From NCBI GenBank assembly GCA_024213275.1, contig JANAVG010000005.1, positions 231,843 through 295,842 on the forward strand: 64,000 nucleotides of DNA, given 5' to 3'. The notes beneath the pieces were generated by a model, which saw only the letters and a list, made by a program, of their open reading frames with translations, was not told the origin of the DNA and did not search any database. The stretch comes from Rossellomorea sp. BNER (GTDB lineage Bacteria; Bacillota; Bacilli; Bacillales; Bacillaceae_B). Shown here piece by piece: positions 1-8,620 of the stretch (its first letter is position 1; the number at the start of each line of letters is the position of its first letter). The translations under genes and the position numbers were made by a program.

Positions 1-753
1 GGTGCGATTCGAGAATTGGATGGTGTGAATCGGACAAATGGGCTCATTAGAAACTGTGGCGGTGTTGGGGGTGATCTTTATTCTGAACAACCTATGCATG
101 ATGTTACCTGTACAGACCACAGTGAGTTAATACAGTATAAATCAATATACGGATCGGAAACACCCAAGGGGAAGGGACTTGAAGTAGTACTGAGTGAAGC
201 GGGCGAAGTGGTAGAAGTCAGAGATCAGCGAGGCGGAAAGATCCCAGCAACCGGTTCCGTTATTGCTGGAACTGGAGAGGCTACTGAATGGTTAAAGGAA
301 CATGCCCAAAAAGGGATGAAACTATATGTTCAAACCCGTCTTTTAAGTGACAAAGGGAGAATATCATTAACTGAACAAACAAACGTCATTAATGGTGGTC
401 CACGCTTATTAGAAAATAATAAGTACGCAATAAACGCAGCAGCAGAAGGCTTTTATCATGATGAAGAATTCTTCTATCGCTTTGGAATTTACAGACATCC
501 TCGAACATTAGCAGGAATAAAACCAAATGGAAATTTATTATTTATCACTGTAGATGGAAGAAATCCTGAAAAAAGTATTGGGATCAATTTTGAAGAAAGC
601 GCAAAACTGATGAAAGCATTAGGAGCAAAGGATGCAATTAATTTAGATGGTGGCGGATCAACAGCGATGGCTATTGATGAACACTTGATATCCGATCCTT
701 CCGATTCAAGCGGTGAACGCCCAATTGCTGATGCGATTACAATCTTGCCTTAA
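1..753 (+). CDS. Phosphodiester glycosidase family protein (5' end outside window)
   Basis: The reading frame is open from base 1, so the N-terminus lies upstream of the window; 250 residues are visible. The sequence matches the NAGPA-type phosphodiester glycosidase domain (exopolysaccharide-related family): a NGGPRLL segment, then HPRTLAGI, LLFITVDGR and the terminal NLDGGGSTAM signature. Members cleave or process phosphodiester-linked sugars, often outside the cell; the signal peptide, if any, is not in view. A hairpin terminator follows at once. A TTG at 16 could be mistaken for a start, but the frame continues upstream of it. Family assignment is firm, substrate unknown. Confidence 0.85.
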   Translation, partial: GAIRELDGVNRTNGLIRNCGGVGGDLYSEQPMHDVTCTDHSELIQYKSIYGSETPKGKGLEVVLSEAGEVVEVRDQRGGKIPATGSVIAGTGEATEWLKEHAQKGMKLYVQTRLLSDKGRISLTEQTNVINGGPRLLENNKYAINAAAEGFYHDEEFFYRFGIYRHPRTLAGIKPNGNLLFITVDGRNPEKSIGINFEESAKLMKALGAKDAINLDGGGSTAMAIDEHLISDPSDSSGERPIADAITILP

Positions 754-759
754 CTATAG

Positions 760-794
760 AAAATGCCTCCTAAAACGGGAGGCATTTTCATTTT
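760..794 (+). terminator. Rho-independent terminator of the glycosidase gene
   Basis: The arms AAATGCCTCC (761-770) and GGAGGCATTT (778-787) form a 10-bp stem followed by a T-rich stretch, 7 bases after the stop codon. Confidence 0.85.
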
Positions 795-865
795 AACATA
801 GTTTGATTATTCAATTAGCTTAAGCTTTTTTAGTGGATCATTTTACAGGGAATTCATGCTTATGA

Positions 866-2743
866 TCACACCATTACTTTACAAATATCATTCGTAAACT
901 CTACTGGATCCTGGATTGGTAATCCTTCAATAAGAAGAGCTTGATTGTACAGTAGATTCGTATATAAACTAAGCTTTTCTTTATCATTTTCGAAAGAATC
1001 TTTTAATGATTGGAAGACCTCATGGTTTGGATTAATTTCTAGCACCTTGTCCGCTTTTACGTTTTGGTTATTCGGCATGGCATTTAGAACTTTTTCCATT
1101 TCAATAGAGACCTCGCCATCAGTAGATAAACATACTGGATGAGTCTTTAGTCGTTTTGACACTTTGACTGCCTTAACCTTGTCGGCTAATACATCCTTCA
1201 TATAGTCAAAGAGCTCTTTGTTTTCCTGTTGCTCTGAATCGGTATTACCTTGGCTATCCTCTTCAATCCCTAGATCACCGCTGGATACCGATTTGAACTC
1301 TTTCTCTTGATAATTCATAAGCATTTTAATGGCGAACTCGTCAATGTCGTCTGTGAAGTATAAAATCTCAAAGCCATTTTCTGATAACATCTCTGTTTGT
1401 GGAAGCTTTTCAATTCGTTCATTCGTTTCGCCTGTTGCATAATAAATATACTTTTGATCCTCTGACATTCTGGATACATATTCATCTAATGTCACAAGCT
1501 TTTTCTCTTTCGAAGAGTAGAACATTAGTAAGTCTTTCAACACATCTTTATCCTGTCCAAAATCATTATAGACACCGAATTTCAATTGTCTACCAAATGA
1601 TTGATAAAACTCTTCATACTTATCGCGGTCATCTTTTAATAAACTTTCCAATTCACGCTTAATTTTGTTCTTAATATTCTTAGCAATAAACTTCAATTGT
1701 TTATCCTGTTGTAAAATCTCTCTGGAAATATTTAAGGATAAATCCTCAGAGTCTACCATTCCTTTAACAAAGCTAAAATAGTCGGGTAGTAGATCTGAGC
1801 ATTTGTCCATAATCAATACACCGCTAGAATACAGCTCTAAGCCTTTTTCAAATTCCTTTGAATAATAGTCAAAAGGAATCTTCTCTGGAATAAATAGAAT
1901 CGCGTTATATCTTACAGTACCATCGACACTGATATGAATATGTTTGATGGGCTTGTCAAAACCGTAATGTTTTTCGTTATAAAAATTCTCATATTCTTCT
2001 GGGGTAAGCTCATTTTTATTCTTTCTCCAAATTGGGACCATACTGTTTAAAACTTGTTCTTCTTGATAGTCTTCGAACTCATTATCGCTACCCTCGATAG
2101 GTCTGCTGCTAGTCACATCCATTTTAATCGGGTAGCGGATAAAGTCAGAGTACTTTTTAATAATCGCTTTTAATCGATACTCTTCTAAAAATTCATCGTA
2201 GTTCTCTTCTTCTGTATTCTCTTTGATTTTAAGAATAATTTCTGTACCGACAGAATCCTTATCAGATGACTCGATTGTGTATCCATCTGTACCATTAGAT
2301 TCCCATTTGTAGGCATCCTCGCTTCCCAATGCCTTACTACTCACCGTAACAGCATCTGCTACCATGAATGCTGAATAAAACCCTACACCAAATTGACCAA
2401 TAATATCATGGCCATCCTTTGATTCATTATCTTTTTTAAAAGCTAACGAACCACTCTTTGCAATCGTTCCAAGATTGTGTTCAAGCTCTTCCTTTGTCAT
2501 GCCAATCCCGGTATCGGTGATCTTCAATGTTCTATTTTTCTTATCTGCCACTACTTTTATGTAGTAGCTGTCTTTATTAAAACTTAAAGAATCATCCGTT
2601 AACGCTTTGTAATAGATTTTATCAATCGCATCACTTGAATTAGAAATAATCTCTCTTAAAAAGATCTCTTTTTGAGAATAAATTGAGTTGATCATCATTT
2701 CTAACAATCTTTTAGATTCTGCTTTAAATTCCTGTTTTATCAT
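866..2743 (-). CDS. htpG: Molecular chaperone HtpG (Hsp90)
   Basis: 625-residue Hsp90 homologue, an ATP-dependent cytosolic chaperone. The N-terminal GHKL ATPase is clear: [13 protein letters not shown] (helix with the catalytic Glu and the Mg-binding Asn), DTGIGMT and [11 protein letters not shown]. The middle and C-terminal dimerisation domains follow at normal length. I start at ATG 2743 ([10 protein letters not shown]), which aligns with the B. subtilis N-terminus and has GAGAGGGGA just upstream; a TTG at 2761 would place that ribosome site inside the gene. A sigma-A promoter and a perfect CIRCE operator precede it, so repression by HrcA is expected. In B. subtilis, as I recall, htpG is not in the HrcA regulon. 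Confidence 0.97.
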   Translation of the reverse strand: MIKQEFKAESKRLLEMMINSIYSQKEIFLREIISNSSDAIDKIYYKALTDDSLSFNKDSYYIKVVADKKNRTLKITDTGIGMTKEELEHNLGTIAKSGSLAFKKDNESKDGHDIIGQFGVGFYSAFMVADAVTVSSKALGSEDAYKWESNGTDGYTIESSDKDSVGTEIILKIKENTEEENYDEFLEEYRLKAIIKKYSDFIRYPIKMDVTSSRPIEGSDNEFEDYQEEQVLNSMVPIWRKNKNELTPEEYENFYNEKHYGFDKPIKHIHISVDGTVRYNAILFIPEKIPFDYYSKEFEKGLELYSSGVLIMDKCSDLLPDYFSFVKGMVDSEDLSLNISREILQQDKQLKFIAKNIKNKIKRELESLLKDDRDKYEEFYQSFGRQLKFGVYNDFGQDKDVLKDLLMFYSSKEKKLVTLDEYVSRMSEDQKYIYYATGETNERIEKLPQTEMLSENGFEILYFTDDIDEFAIKMLMNYQEKEFKSVSSGDLGIEEDSQGNTDSEQQENKELFDYMKDVLADKVKAVKVSKRLKTHPVCLSTDGEVSIEMEKVLNAMPNNQNVKADKVLEINPNHEVFQSLKDSFENDKEKLSLYTNLLYNQALLIEGLPIQDPVEFTNDICKVMV

Positions 2744-2777
2744 TAAATTTTCCCCTCTCAATAAGATTAGTCTTACA

Positions 2778-2804
2778 TTAGCACTCTATCTACTTGAGTG
2801 CTAA
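2778..2804 (-). promoter_or_regulatory. CIRCE operator (HrcA site) in front of htpG
   Basis: TTAGCACTC (2778-2786), 9-base spacer, GAGTGCTAA (2796-2804): a perfect match to the CIRCE consensus. It lies just downstream of the predicted -10 of htpG, the usual place for HrcA repression. Confidence 0.95.
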
Positions 2805-2813
2805 CCCACTATT

Positions 2814-2844
2814 TTAATAACATAGTCTTTCGTTTTTTGTCAAT
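2814..2844 (-). promoter_or_regulatory. Sigma-A type promoter of htpG
   Basis: Read on the minus strand: TTGACA (2844-2839), about 18 bases, TATTAA (2819-2814). The start point would fall at the edge of the CIRCE element. Confidence 0.65.
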
Positions 2845-2960
2845 ATTCAGGCTGATTATCACAGCAAGGAAATAGGGAAGCAAAGGAATAAATAATGATT
2901 CATTCCCCCATTCACCCAAATATGCATATGCTGATTCTATACAATAGAGGAGGTATGCAA

Positions 2961-4163
2961 ATGTTTAGATTTCCAAATCGAATTCCACGATTTATCCCAG
3001 TGAATCCTTATGTTCAACCTAATATGTTCTACCGTCAACAGCCGAGTGTTCAGGAGGTCATGCAGACACTTCGTTCCCAGCATAATAATTTATATAATCA
3101 ATTCGAGCAAGCCGGAATGAACCGTAATCTCGTGGACTATATTTTTTCTCTTGTTGTGAGCTTTACACTGAATGAAGCAAATACCAACCAATCGGCTAAC
3201 CAAATCTACAATCAATTCCAAAATCGAATCCCTTGGCTTAATCTACTTTTTAGACAATATAATATTTCACAAAACGTTGTAGATCGAGTTTTAGTAAGAG
3301 TCATTCAGATTACGTTAAATGCTATCGGAAATGGAGGAGGTCAACCGGGTCAAGGGTGGTCAGATTGGGAAAACCTCGGGGGGACCCTTACATCAGGACC
3401 GGCCGTTTCTTCTTGGCAACCAAATCGACTTGATGTTTTTGCAAGAGGAACGGACCAAAGTCTCTACCATATTTGGTGGAATGGACGGAGATGGAGCAAT
3501 TGGGAAAGCCTTGGTGGGATATTAACATCAGCACCGGCTGCCGTTTCCTGGGGACCAAATCGTATCGATGTTTTTGTTAGAGGGACCGACGATAGCCTCT
3601 ACCATAAATGGTGGAACGGAAGCAGCTGGAGTGATTGGGAAAACCTTGGTGGAACATTAACGAGTAGCCCTGCTGTCTCTTCCCGCCGCACAAATCAATT
3701 AGACGTTTTTGTCAGAGGAACCAATCAAAGGCTTTATAAGAAATCATGGAATGGTTCTCGTTGGGAAGATTGGGAAGAGCTTGGCGGCCAATTAACATCG
3801 GCACCAGCAGCTGTGTCTTGGGGGCCGAACCGTATTGATGTGTTTGCAAGAGGACAAAATCGAGACTTAATTCACAAATGGTGGAATGGCTCTAGATGGA
3901 GTAATTGGGAGAGCCTTGGAGGAGTCCTCACATCAGCTCCTGCTGTGTCTTCCACACGTCCAAACCGACTACAGGTATTTGTAAGAGGAACAAATAATGA
4001 ACTCTATTTAAAAACGTGGAACGGTTCTCGCTGGTCAGATTGGCAAAATCTTGGAGGCTCACTAAACTCTGAACCAGCGGCAGTGTCTTGGGGACCAAAC
4101 CGTATCGATGTATTCGCAAGGGGGCAAAATCGAAACCTTATTCATATGTATCGAGAGCGGTAG
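2961..4163 (+). CDS. PLL-type lectin-repeat protein (beta-propeller)
   Basis: 400-residue protein starting at ATG 2961, six bases after GAGGAGGT; the upstream ATG at 2955 touches the ribosome site. Residues 1-130 are helical and Asn/Gln-rich with no signal peptide. From residue 133 there are six tandem 45-residue units built on W(S/E)(D/N)WE.LGG.L(T/N)S.PA, DVF.RG and WNGSRW, the pattern of PLL-like (DUF346) carbohydrate-binding propellers. Odd units carry PAVSS, even units [14 protein letters not shown], so the gene probably grew by duplication of a two-blade unit. Known PLL lectins have seven blades; six units here suggests closure by other sequence or a six-bladed fold. The sugar ligand is unknown. 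Confidence 0.8.
   Translation: MFRFPNRIPRFIPVNPYVQPNMFYRQQPSVQEVMQTLRSQHNNLYNQFEQAGMNRNLVDYIFSLVVSFTLNEANTNQSANQIYNQFQNRIPWLNLLFRQYNISQNVVDRVLVRVIQITLNAIGNGGGQPGQGWSDWENLGGTLTSGPAVSSWQPNRLDVFARGTDQSLYHIWWNGRRWSNWESLGGILTSAPAAVSWGPNRIDVFVRGTDDSLYHKWWNGSSWSDWENLGGTLTSSPAVSSRRTNQLDVFVRGTNQRLYKKSWNGSRWEDWEELGGQLTSAPAAVSWGPNRIDVFARGQNRDLIHKWWNGSRWSNWESLGGVLTSAPAVSSTRPNRLQVFVRGTNNELYLKTWNGSRWSDWQNLGGSLNSEPAAVSWGPNRIDVFARGQNRNLIHMYRER
3357..4160 (+). repeat. Six tandem 135-bp coding repeats in the lectin gene
   Basis: Units of 135 bp (45 codons) begin at 3357, each opening with a Trp codon; the sixth is two codons short. Odd-odd and even-even copies look more alike than neighbouring ones, giving a 270-bp higher-order period. 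Confidence 0.85.
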
Positions 4164-4330
4164 GGGTAGCTGTAGAGGAGTGGGGGCATTTTGAGGAAGG
4201 TGTAACACTGAGAAAAGTTTAGAGGAGAATAGATCAACGACAATGGCTTTTGATGGCCTGCTCGTATATTCTCCAATTCAAGTGTTGAACGGCCCATTGT
4301 TAATGCTATTACTATTTTTCTTTAGCAATT

Positions 4331-4364
4331 GAAAATGCCTCTAATTGGGGGCATTTTCTTTTTT
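4331..4364 (+). terminator. Terminator downstream of the lectin gene
   Basis: GAAAATGCC (4331-4339) pairs with GGCATTTTC (4350-4358), followed by a T run. The 170 bases between the lectin stop codon and this hairpin hold no recognisable gene. Confidence 0.75.
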
Positions 4365-4391
4365 ATGCAAATGACAAGCTCTCTCAATTAT

Positions 4392-4937
4392 TTATAAACT
4401 AAATTCTAATTGTATATCTAAAGGCTCTTTTTCATAGATCTCCTGGTTAATCTCTATTGCAAATGTACAACCTACTGCTAAATAGAAATGTTGCGTTTCT
4501 TCTGAAGGGTGTGCAGCTATATAAAGCTTTTTAGCACCAAGTTGTTTCGCATTCACACAGCATAGCTCAAACATTTTCTTACCTAGACCACCATTTCTGA
4601 AATCATTAGACACATGAATATAGGAGAGTTCTAGATATTCTTTAGTGCTACCAAACAATTCACCTTCTACACTTGCAAAACCTACTAAATTGCTATCAAC
4701 AAAAGCTCCTATTACAACTCCTCCAGATTGCACACAATTTTGCAACGATTGGATGACAAGGGCCTTTTTTTCGTCATTCCATTGCTCAACAAAGTGGTCC
4801 TCTTTAAAACTGTATTGATCGTTTTCTTTAAACAGTACGCGATTTGTCTCTTGATACCGATTGAAGGTTTCTAAAAGAGACGTCTCTAAATTATTCCTAT
4901 CCAGTATTTTAAATTTTACATTATTAAATTTTTTCAT
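4392..4937 (-). CDS. GNAT family N-acetyltransferase
   Basis: 181-residue single-domain GCN5-related acetyltransferase. The central strands and acetyl-CoA loop are visible: YLELSYIHVSNDFR, then RNGGLGKKMF (the R-x-x-G-x-G/A pyrophosphate loop), followed by a helix and FYLAVGC, the usual C-terminal end of the fold. A GAGGGGG ribosome site precedes ATG 4937. It is convergent with the lectin gene and divergent from the lipoprotein gene at 5084, so probably monocistronic. Substrate cannot be inferred. Confidence 0.85.
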   Translation of the reverse strand: MKKFNNVKFKILDRNNLETSLLETFNRYQETNRVLFKENDQYSFKEDHFVEQWNDEKKALVIQSLQNCVQSGGVVIGAFVDSNLVGFASVEGELFGSTKEYLELSYIHVSNDFRNGGLGKKMFELCCVNAKQLGAKKLYIAAHPSEETQHFYLAVGCTFAIEINQEIYEKEPLDIQLEFSL

Positions 4938-5019
4938 GAATAATCCCCCTCGCTATTAAGCTAGCTGTCACCCGTAATTTCCCAAAGAAAATAATAATAA
5001 AAAAATGAACAGTTTATTC

Positions 5020-5045
5020 GAACCGTTTTTAACTCCCCTTCGTTT
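5020..5045 (+). promoter_or_regulatory. Candidate ECF-sigma promoter of the PF03640-type lipoprotein gene
   Basis: GAACC (5020-5024), exactly 16 bases, CGTTT (5041-5045), 38 bases before the start codon. AAC at -35 and CGT at -10 with 16-base spacing is the common pattern of extracytoplasmic-function sigma promoters. The same arrangement recurs before the gene at 7145, on the other side of the sigma/anti-sigma pair. Confidence 0.55.
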
Positions 5046-5083
5046 CCTTTTATTGAAGAAAATATTTTAAGGAGGAGTCTATC

Positions 5084-5557
5084 ATGAAAAAGTGGAGTTG
5101 GCTATTAACCTTTCTTTTAACAGCAATTCTTGTTGGTTGTAGTGCAGAAGAAAACACAAAGGATAAACAGACAAGTGATCAAGCAGAAGAGGTCTCTAAC
5201 GAACCTGTATCAGCACTGAAGTTGATAGAAGATGAAAAAGCAGGAAAATATCTTGCAGACGCAGACGGTATGGCACTTTACTACTTTGCCAAAGATAAGC
5301 CAAATACAACAAACTGTAAAGGGGAATGTCTTGAAAATTGGCCTGCCTTCTATGCAGAAAACCTTGAAGTTCCTGAAGGTTTTAACAAAGATGACTTTAG
5401 CACAATTACACGCGAAGACACTGGTGAAAAGCAAACAACCTATAAAGGCTACCCACTTTACTACTTTGTAAAAGATACAGCATCTGGTGATGTAAACGGA
5501 CAAGGGGTTAAAGACGTTTGGTTTATTGTAAACAGTGAAACAACTTTTGCACCATAA
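5084..5557 (+). CDS. Lipoprotein with two PF03640-type (COG4315) repeats
   Basis: 157-residue lipoprotein: signal peptide MKKWSWLLTFLLTAILVGC with lipobox LVGC (Cys about residue 19), a charged linker, then two repeats of the 'secreted repeat of unknown function' type. They are recognised by MALYYFAKDKPNTTNC.G.C...WP and YPLYYFVKD...GDVNGQGV.DVWFIV. An AGGAGGAG ribosome site precedes ATG 5084. The gene is followed by a strong terminator and then by the sigma/anti-sigma pair. This family is known to occur beside ECF sigma factors; its biochemical role is not established. An envelope or redox role is inference. Confidence 0.85.
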   Translation: MKKWSWLLTFLLTAILVGCSAEENTKDKQTSDQAEEVSNEPVSALKLIEDEKAGKYLADADGMALYYFAKDKPNTTNCKGECLENWPAFYAENLEVPEGFNKDDFSTITREDTGEKQTTYKGYPLYYFVKDTASGDVNGQGVKDVWFIVNSETTFAP

Positions 5558-5570
5558 TACATGCTCTTTA

Positions 5571-5604
5571 AGGAACTGCCACATGTTTGGCAGTTCTTTT
5601 TTTT
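5571..5604 (+). terminator. Terminator between the lipoprotein and sigma genes
   Basis: GAACTGCCA (5573-5581) / TGGCAGTTC (5588-5596) with a run of eight T. The sigma gene therefore needs its own promoter. Confidence 0.9.
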
Positions 5605-5682
5605 CCCCACTTACATTTTACCACCACCTCGTTTATGATTAATAATTATTAAAACGTTTTCAATAAGGGAGAGAATTTGGCA

Positions 5683-6267
5683 ATGAACTCTAAAACGGAC
5701 GAGGAACTCATTGAATTAATTGTCCAAAATCATCGCCCAGCACTTGAAGAACTGTATGACCGCTATGTAAAGCTTGTCTACAGCTTCTCCTTAAAAATGA
5801 CTAAGGGTGACACAGAGAGAACGAAAGAAATTACCCAGCAAGTATTTCTTCGTCTTTGGACGACAAAACGAACCTACAGTTCAGCACAAGGAAAATTTGC
5901 GAACTGGCTTCTCACCATTACCCGAAACATAGCTATCGATCTCATTCGTAAAGAACAAAAACACCCGGGAATGCTTCAATTAGAACCAAATGAATGGCGT
6001 CAAATGCAAGATCAACAAACAGAAGATGTAGTACAACAGGTTTCTAGAAATCTATTGAAGCACCAAATTCAAGAAGCAAAACAACACCTCTCTGCACCAC
6101 AGCAGCGCCTTATTAATTTATTATACTGGGAAGGCTACTCCTTAAGCGAAATTGCAGAACTTGAACAAAAGCCACTCGGCACAATTAAAAATCGGCTGCA
6201 TCAAGCCTTAAAAAAACTGCGGAATTATTTAAGTGAAGAAACAGGAGGGATTCGGCATGGAAAATAA
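5683..6267 (+). CDS. ECF-type RNA polymerase sigma factor
   Basis: 194-residue sigma-70 family protein containing only regions 2 and 4. Region 2: LYDRYVKLVYSFSLKMT through QQVFLRLWT and FANWLLTITRNIAIDLIRK. Region 4: QRLINLLYWEGYSLSEIAE with helix-turn-helix GTIKNRLHQALKKLR. I prefer ATG 5683, about nine bases after AAGGGAGAG, over the TTG at 5677. The gene overlaps the anti-sigma gene by 11 bases, implying translational coupling. Together with the RskA-like partner it resembles the SigK/RskA type. The likely regulon includes the two flanking lipoprotein genes, which share a promoter motif; its own promoter lacks that motif. Confidence 0.9.
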   Translation: MNSKTDEELIELIVQNHRPALEELYDRYVKLVYSFSLKMTKGDTERTKEITQQVFLRLWTTKRTYSSAQGKFANWLLTITRNIAIDLIRKEQKHPGMLQLEPNEWRQMQDQQTEDVVQQVSRNLLKHQIQEAKQHLSAPQQRLINLLYWEGYSLSEIAELEQKPLGTIKNRLHQALKKLRNYLSEETGGIRHGK

Positions 6268-7009
6268 ATGCGAAAACCTGTCTTTATATATCATCGAGGA
6301 GCTTTCTGAACATGAAAAAGAGCAATTTGAACTTCATCTTAAAACATGTATCCATTGCCAGAATGAAATAGGCTCCTTACAGGATACTTGGCAGATGCTT
6401 TCTTATGATATCGAAGAAACTGACGTCCCCGAATCACTAAAAGCAGAAGTAATGGACTTTATTTTTGAGGAAAACAAGACACCACCGCAGACTCAAGGGG
6501 GAGTAGATAAAAAACATAATCTTTTTGAGCGATTGAAATTAATCTTGACCAAGCATTTCTCACCATTATCTTTGGGCATTATGGCCGTCTTAGTAATGGG
6601 CCTTATAGGGTTAATCTGGAATAACCTTCAAATGAAGGATACCATTATAGCATTAGAAAACAAAGCGGTTTCACCTTCTCAAATTGTTAAGACATTTGAT
6701 TTAAACGGTCAGGATTTTGCTGCTTCGGCAAACGGAATCGCCTACCTTCTTCAAGAAGGTCAAGACACCAGCCTTGTCATTGAGTTAAACAATATGCCAA
6801 GGACAAATGATGATGAAGTATACCAAGTGTGGCTGTTAAAGAACGGGAATCGACAAAACGCCGGGACTTTAAAGCCTGATCAAAACGGAAATGGCTTGAT
6901 CACCTACCGCCTACCAAAAAATCAATCGTTTGATGATATTGGGATTACACTAGAGCCGAATCCAAATAACACGGAACCTCAAGGTCAAAAAGTGATGGGA
7001 ACCTCTTAG
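6257..7009 (+). CDS. Membrane anti-sigma factor, zinc-finger plus RskA-like domain
   Basis: 250 residues starting at ATG 6257, eight bases after AGGAGGG inside the sigma gene; a GTG at 6233 is in frame but lacks a ribosome site. The N-terminal anti-sigma domain has the HxxxCxxC zinc motif (HLKTCIHC, about residues 28-35), which should clamp the sigma factor in the cytoplasm. One membrane helix follows (LGIMAVLVMGLIGLIW, about residues 110-126). The outer part is RskA-like, with DEVYQVWLLKNG and NAGTLKPDQNGNG. Such factors release sigma after a signal or regulated proteolysis; the signal here is unknown. Confidence 0.88.
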   Translation: MENKCENLSLYIIEELSEHEKEQFELHLKTCIHCQNEIGSLQDTWQMLSYDIEETDVPESLKAEVMDFIFEENKTPPQTQGGVDKKHNLFERLKLILTKHFSPLSLGIMAVLVMGLIGLIWNNLQMKDTIIALENKAVSPSQIVKTFDLNGQDFAASANGIAYLLQEGQDTSLVIELNNMPRTNDDEVYQVWLLKNGNRQNAGTLKPDQNGNGLITYRLPKNQSFDDIGITLEPNPNNTEPQGQKVMGTS

Positions 7010-7083
7010 AAATCTTCTATAGACGTTATTTGTGAAAAAACAAATCAGAGGTAAGACTTTTGTCTCGTTTTTACATCATATGC

Positions 7084-7109
7084 AAACCGATATCTTCTTT
7101 TATTCGTTT
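7084..7109 (+). promoter_or_regulatory. Candidate ECF-sigma promoter of the YVTN/cupredoxin lipoprotein gene
   Basis: AAACC (7084-7088), 16 bases, CGTTT (7105-7109), 35 bases before the start codon. Same motif, spacing and distance to the gene as at 5020-5045, consistent with control by the adjacent sigma factor. Confidence 0.55.
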
Positions 7110-7144
7110 ACTAAAATGATGAGAATAAAAGGAGGTATCTTTTC

Positions 7145-8566
7145 ATGATGAAACATAACCTATATGCTATGATCGTTCTTGTTACACTATTACTGTTAGT
7201 TGTAAGTGCATGTAGCGGTGTACAAAACGGCCAGCCTAAAAATGATGAGAAGGGTAAAATTGCAGGTACAGCTAAAAAATCGGTGAAGACCAAAATTGAG
7301 CAAACCCCATTGATCTATGTGAACAATCGGGAAGCAAACACCGTTCAAGCCATTGATCCAACAACCTATAGTGTTATCAGTACATTAAAGGTAGGAGAAA
7401 AACCTACATATGTTCAAGTCACCCCTGATGGCAGCTATACCTATGTGGTTAACAGTCAATCAGAAGATGTTTCCATAATTGATACCAAAACAAATAAAGT
7501 GGTAAAAACCATTCCTGTTGGGAAATCTCCAAAAGGAGTAAACTTTACAACAGACGGGAAATTAGCCTATGTAATAAACGAAGGGGAAGATACTGTAACG
7601 GTGATTGATGTTACTCAAATGAAGAAGATTACGGTGATTAAAACAGGAAAATTTCCTCACAACGGGATTTCTAGCCCAGATAGCAGCAAGTTTTATGTGA
7701 CAAATACAGCTTCCAATTCGATATCCGTTATTGATACAGAAAGTCAATCTGTTATCGATACAATTGAAGGTGTAAATGATCTTCCGCATAATTTAACCAT
7801 TACACCAGATGGAAAAACACTATGGGTAACTCTAACGAAGTCAAATGCCATAGGAATTGTTGATTTAGAAAAAGGGGAAATGGTTGAAACGATTTCTGTT
7901 GGAAAAGGTCATCACGTCATTGATTTAACGAATGATGGAAAATTTGCTTATGTTGCTAATATTGGAGACGATTCAGTTACAGTTATTGATACAACATCCA
8001 AAGAGGTGGTCAAATCCATTCATGTAGGGCAGGGTCCCCATGGAATAGCGATAACACCTAACAATAAAGAAGTTTATGTACCTGTCACTGAAAAAAATAA
8101 ACTAGTTGTCATTGATACAACAACAAAGAAAGTCATTGAGACGATTGAAACAGACGCCTTTCCATTTTTTACAGCAACCATAGGAAGTCGTGGTACAGCC
8201 TATTTTACTAATGTATCAATGGAGAAGAGCCACCATTCAGAAGGAACTTCAAATGAAACGCAAAAAACTTCAAAAGACTCCCAAAAAGAGATGCTAAAAA
8301 CCGTTGTTGTAAGCTCCCCTTTATTAAAAACAGGTAAAACATATTCTTTTACATTTAATGACCCGGGTGAGTATGTTATTCATTGTGCCCCTCACCCCTA
8401 TATGACAATGAAGGTTATGGTTAAAAATGGTGAAAGGATGGAGGAACAAACAGTAGAAATAAAAGACTACACATATACACCAGAGGCACTTGAAATTACA
8501 ACGGGTACAACGATAAAGTGGGTTAATAAGGATACTGTCCAGCATAACGCTGTAATTGAAAAATAA
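7145..8566 (+). CDS. YVTN beta-propeller lipoprotein with permuted cupredoxin tail
   Basis: 473-residue lipoprotein. The signal peptide ends in lipobox VSAC (Cys about residue 23). Residues 50-350 form a YVTN/YncE-type propeller of repeated ~42-residue blades (PDGSYTYVVN, VIDT.TNKVV..I.VG). After a charged linker (355-385) the tail reads like a cupredoxin cut and rejoined. First comes the C-terminal half with the copper loop CAPHPYM (Cys414, His417, Met420), then an N-terminal half (TPEALEITTGTTIKWVNKD) with the remaining ligand in VQHNAV (His467). All four type-1 copper ligands are present in permuted order. AAAGGAGGT precedes the start. An extracellular copper or electron-transfer role is inferred. 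Confidence 0.85.
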   Translation: MMKHNLYAMIVLVTLLLLVVSACSGVQNGQPKNDEKGKIAGTAKKSVKTKIEQTPLIYVNNREANTVQAIDPTTYSVISTLKVGEKPTYVQVTPDGSYTYVVNSQSEDVSIIDTKTNKVVKTIPVGKSPKGVNFTTDGKLAYVINEGEDTVTVIDVTQMKKITVIKTGKFPHNGISSPDSSKFYVTNTASNSISVIDTESQSVIDTIEGVNDLPHNLTITPDGKTLWVTLTKSNAIGIVDLEKGEMVETISVGKGHHVIDLTNDGKFAYVANIGDDSVTVIDTTSKEVVKSIHVGQGPHGIAITPNNKEVYVPVTEKNKLVVIDTTTKKVIETIETDAFPFFTATIGSRGTAYFTNVSMEKSHHSEGTSNETQKTSKDSQKEMLKTVVVSSPLLKTGKTYSFTFNDPGEYVIHCAPHPYMTMKVMVKNGERMEEQTVEIKDYTYTPEALEITTGTTIKWVNKDTVQHNAVIEK

Positions 8567-8575
8567 TGTTCGATA

Positions 8576-8620
8576 GAAGAAGGCACTTATCTTGTTTTCA
8601 TTTGCCTTCTTCTTCTGTTT
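8576..8620 (+). terminator. Terminator of the YVTN lipoprotein gene
   Basis: GAAGAAGGCA (8576-8585) pairs perfectly with TGCCTTCTTC (8603-8612), loop 17 bases, followed by T-rich sequence. The remaining bases to 8837 are AT-rich with no gene seen. Confidence 0.75.

Noticed and set aside
5630..5659. CGTTT at 5630 and 5655 as an autoregulatory ECF promoter of the sigma gene.
   Set aside because: No AAC element lies 16-17 bases upstream of either.
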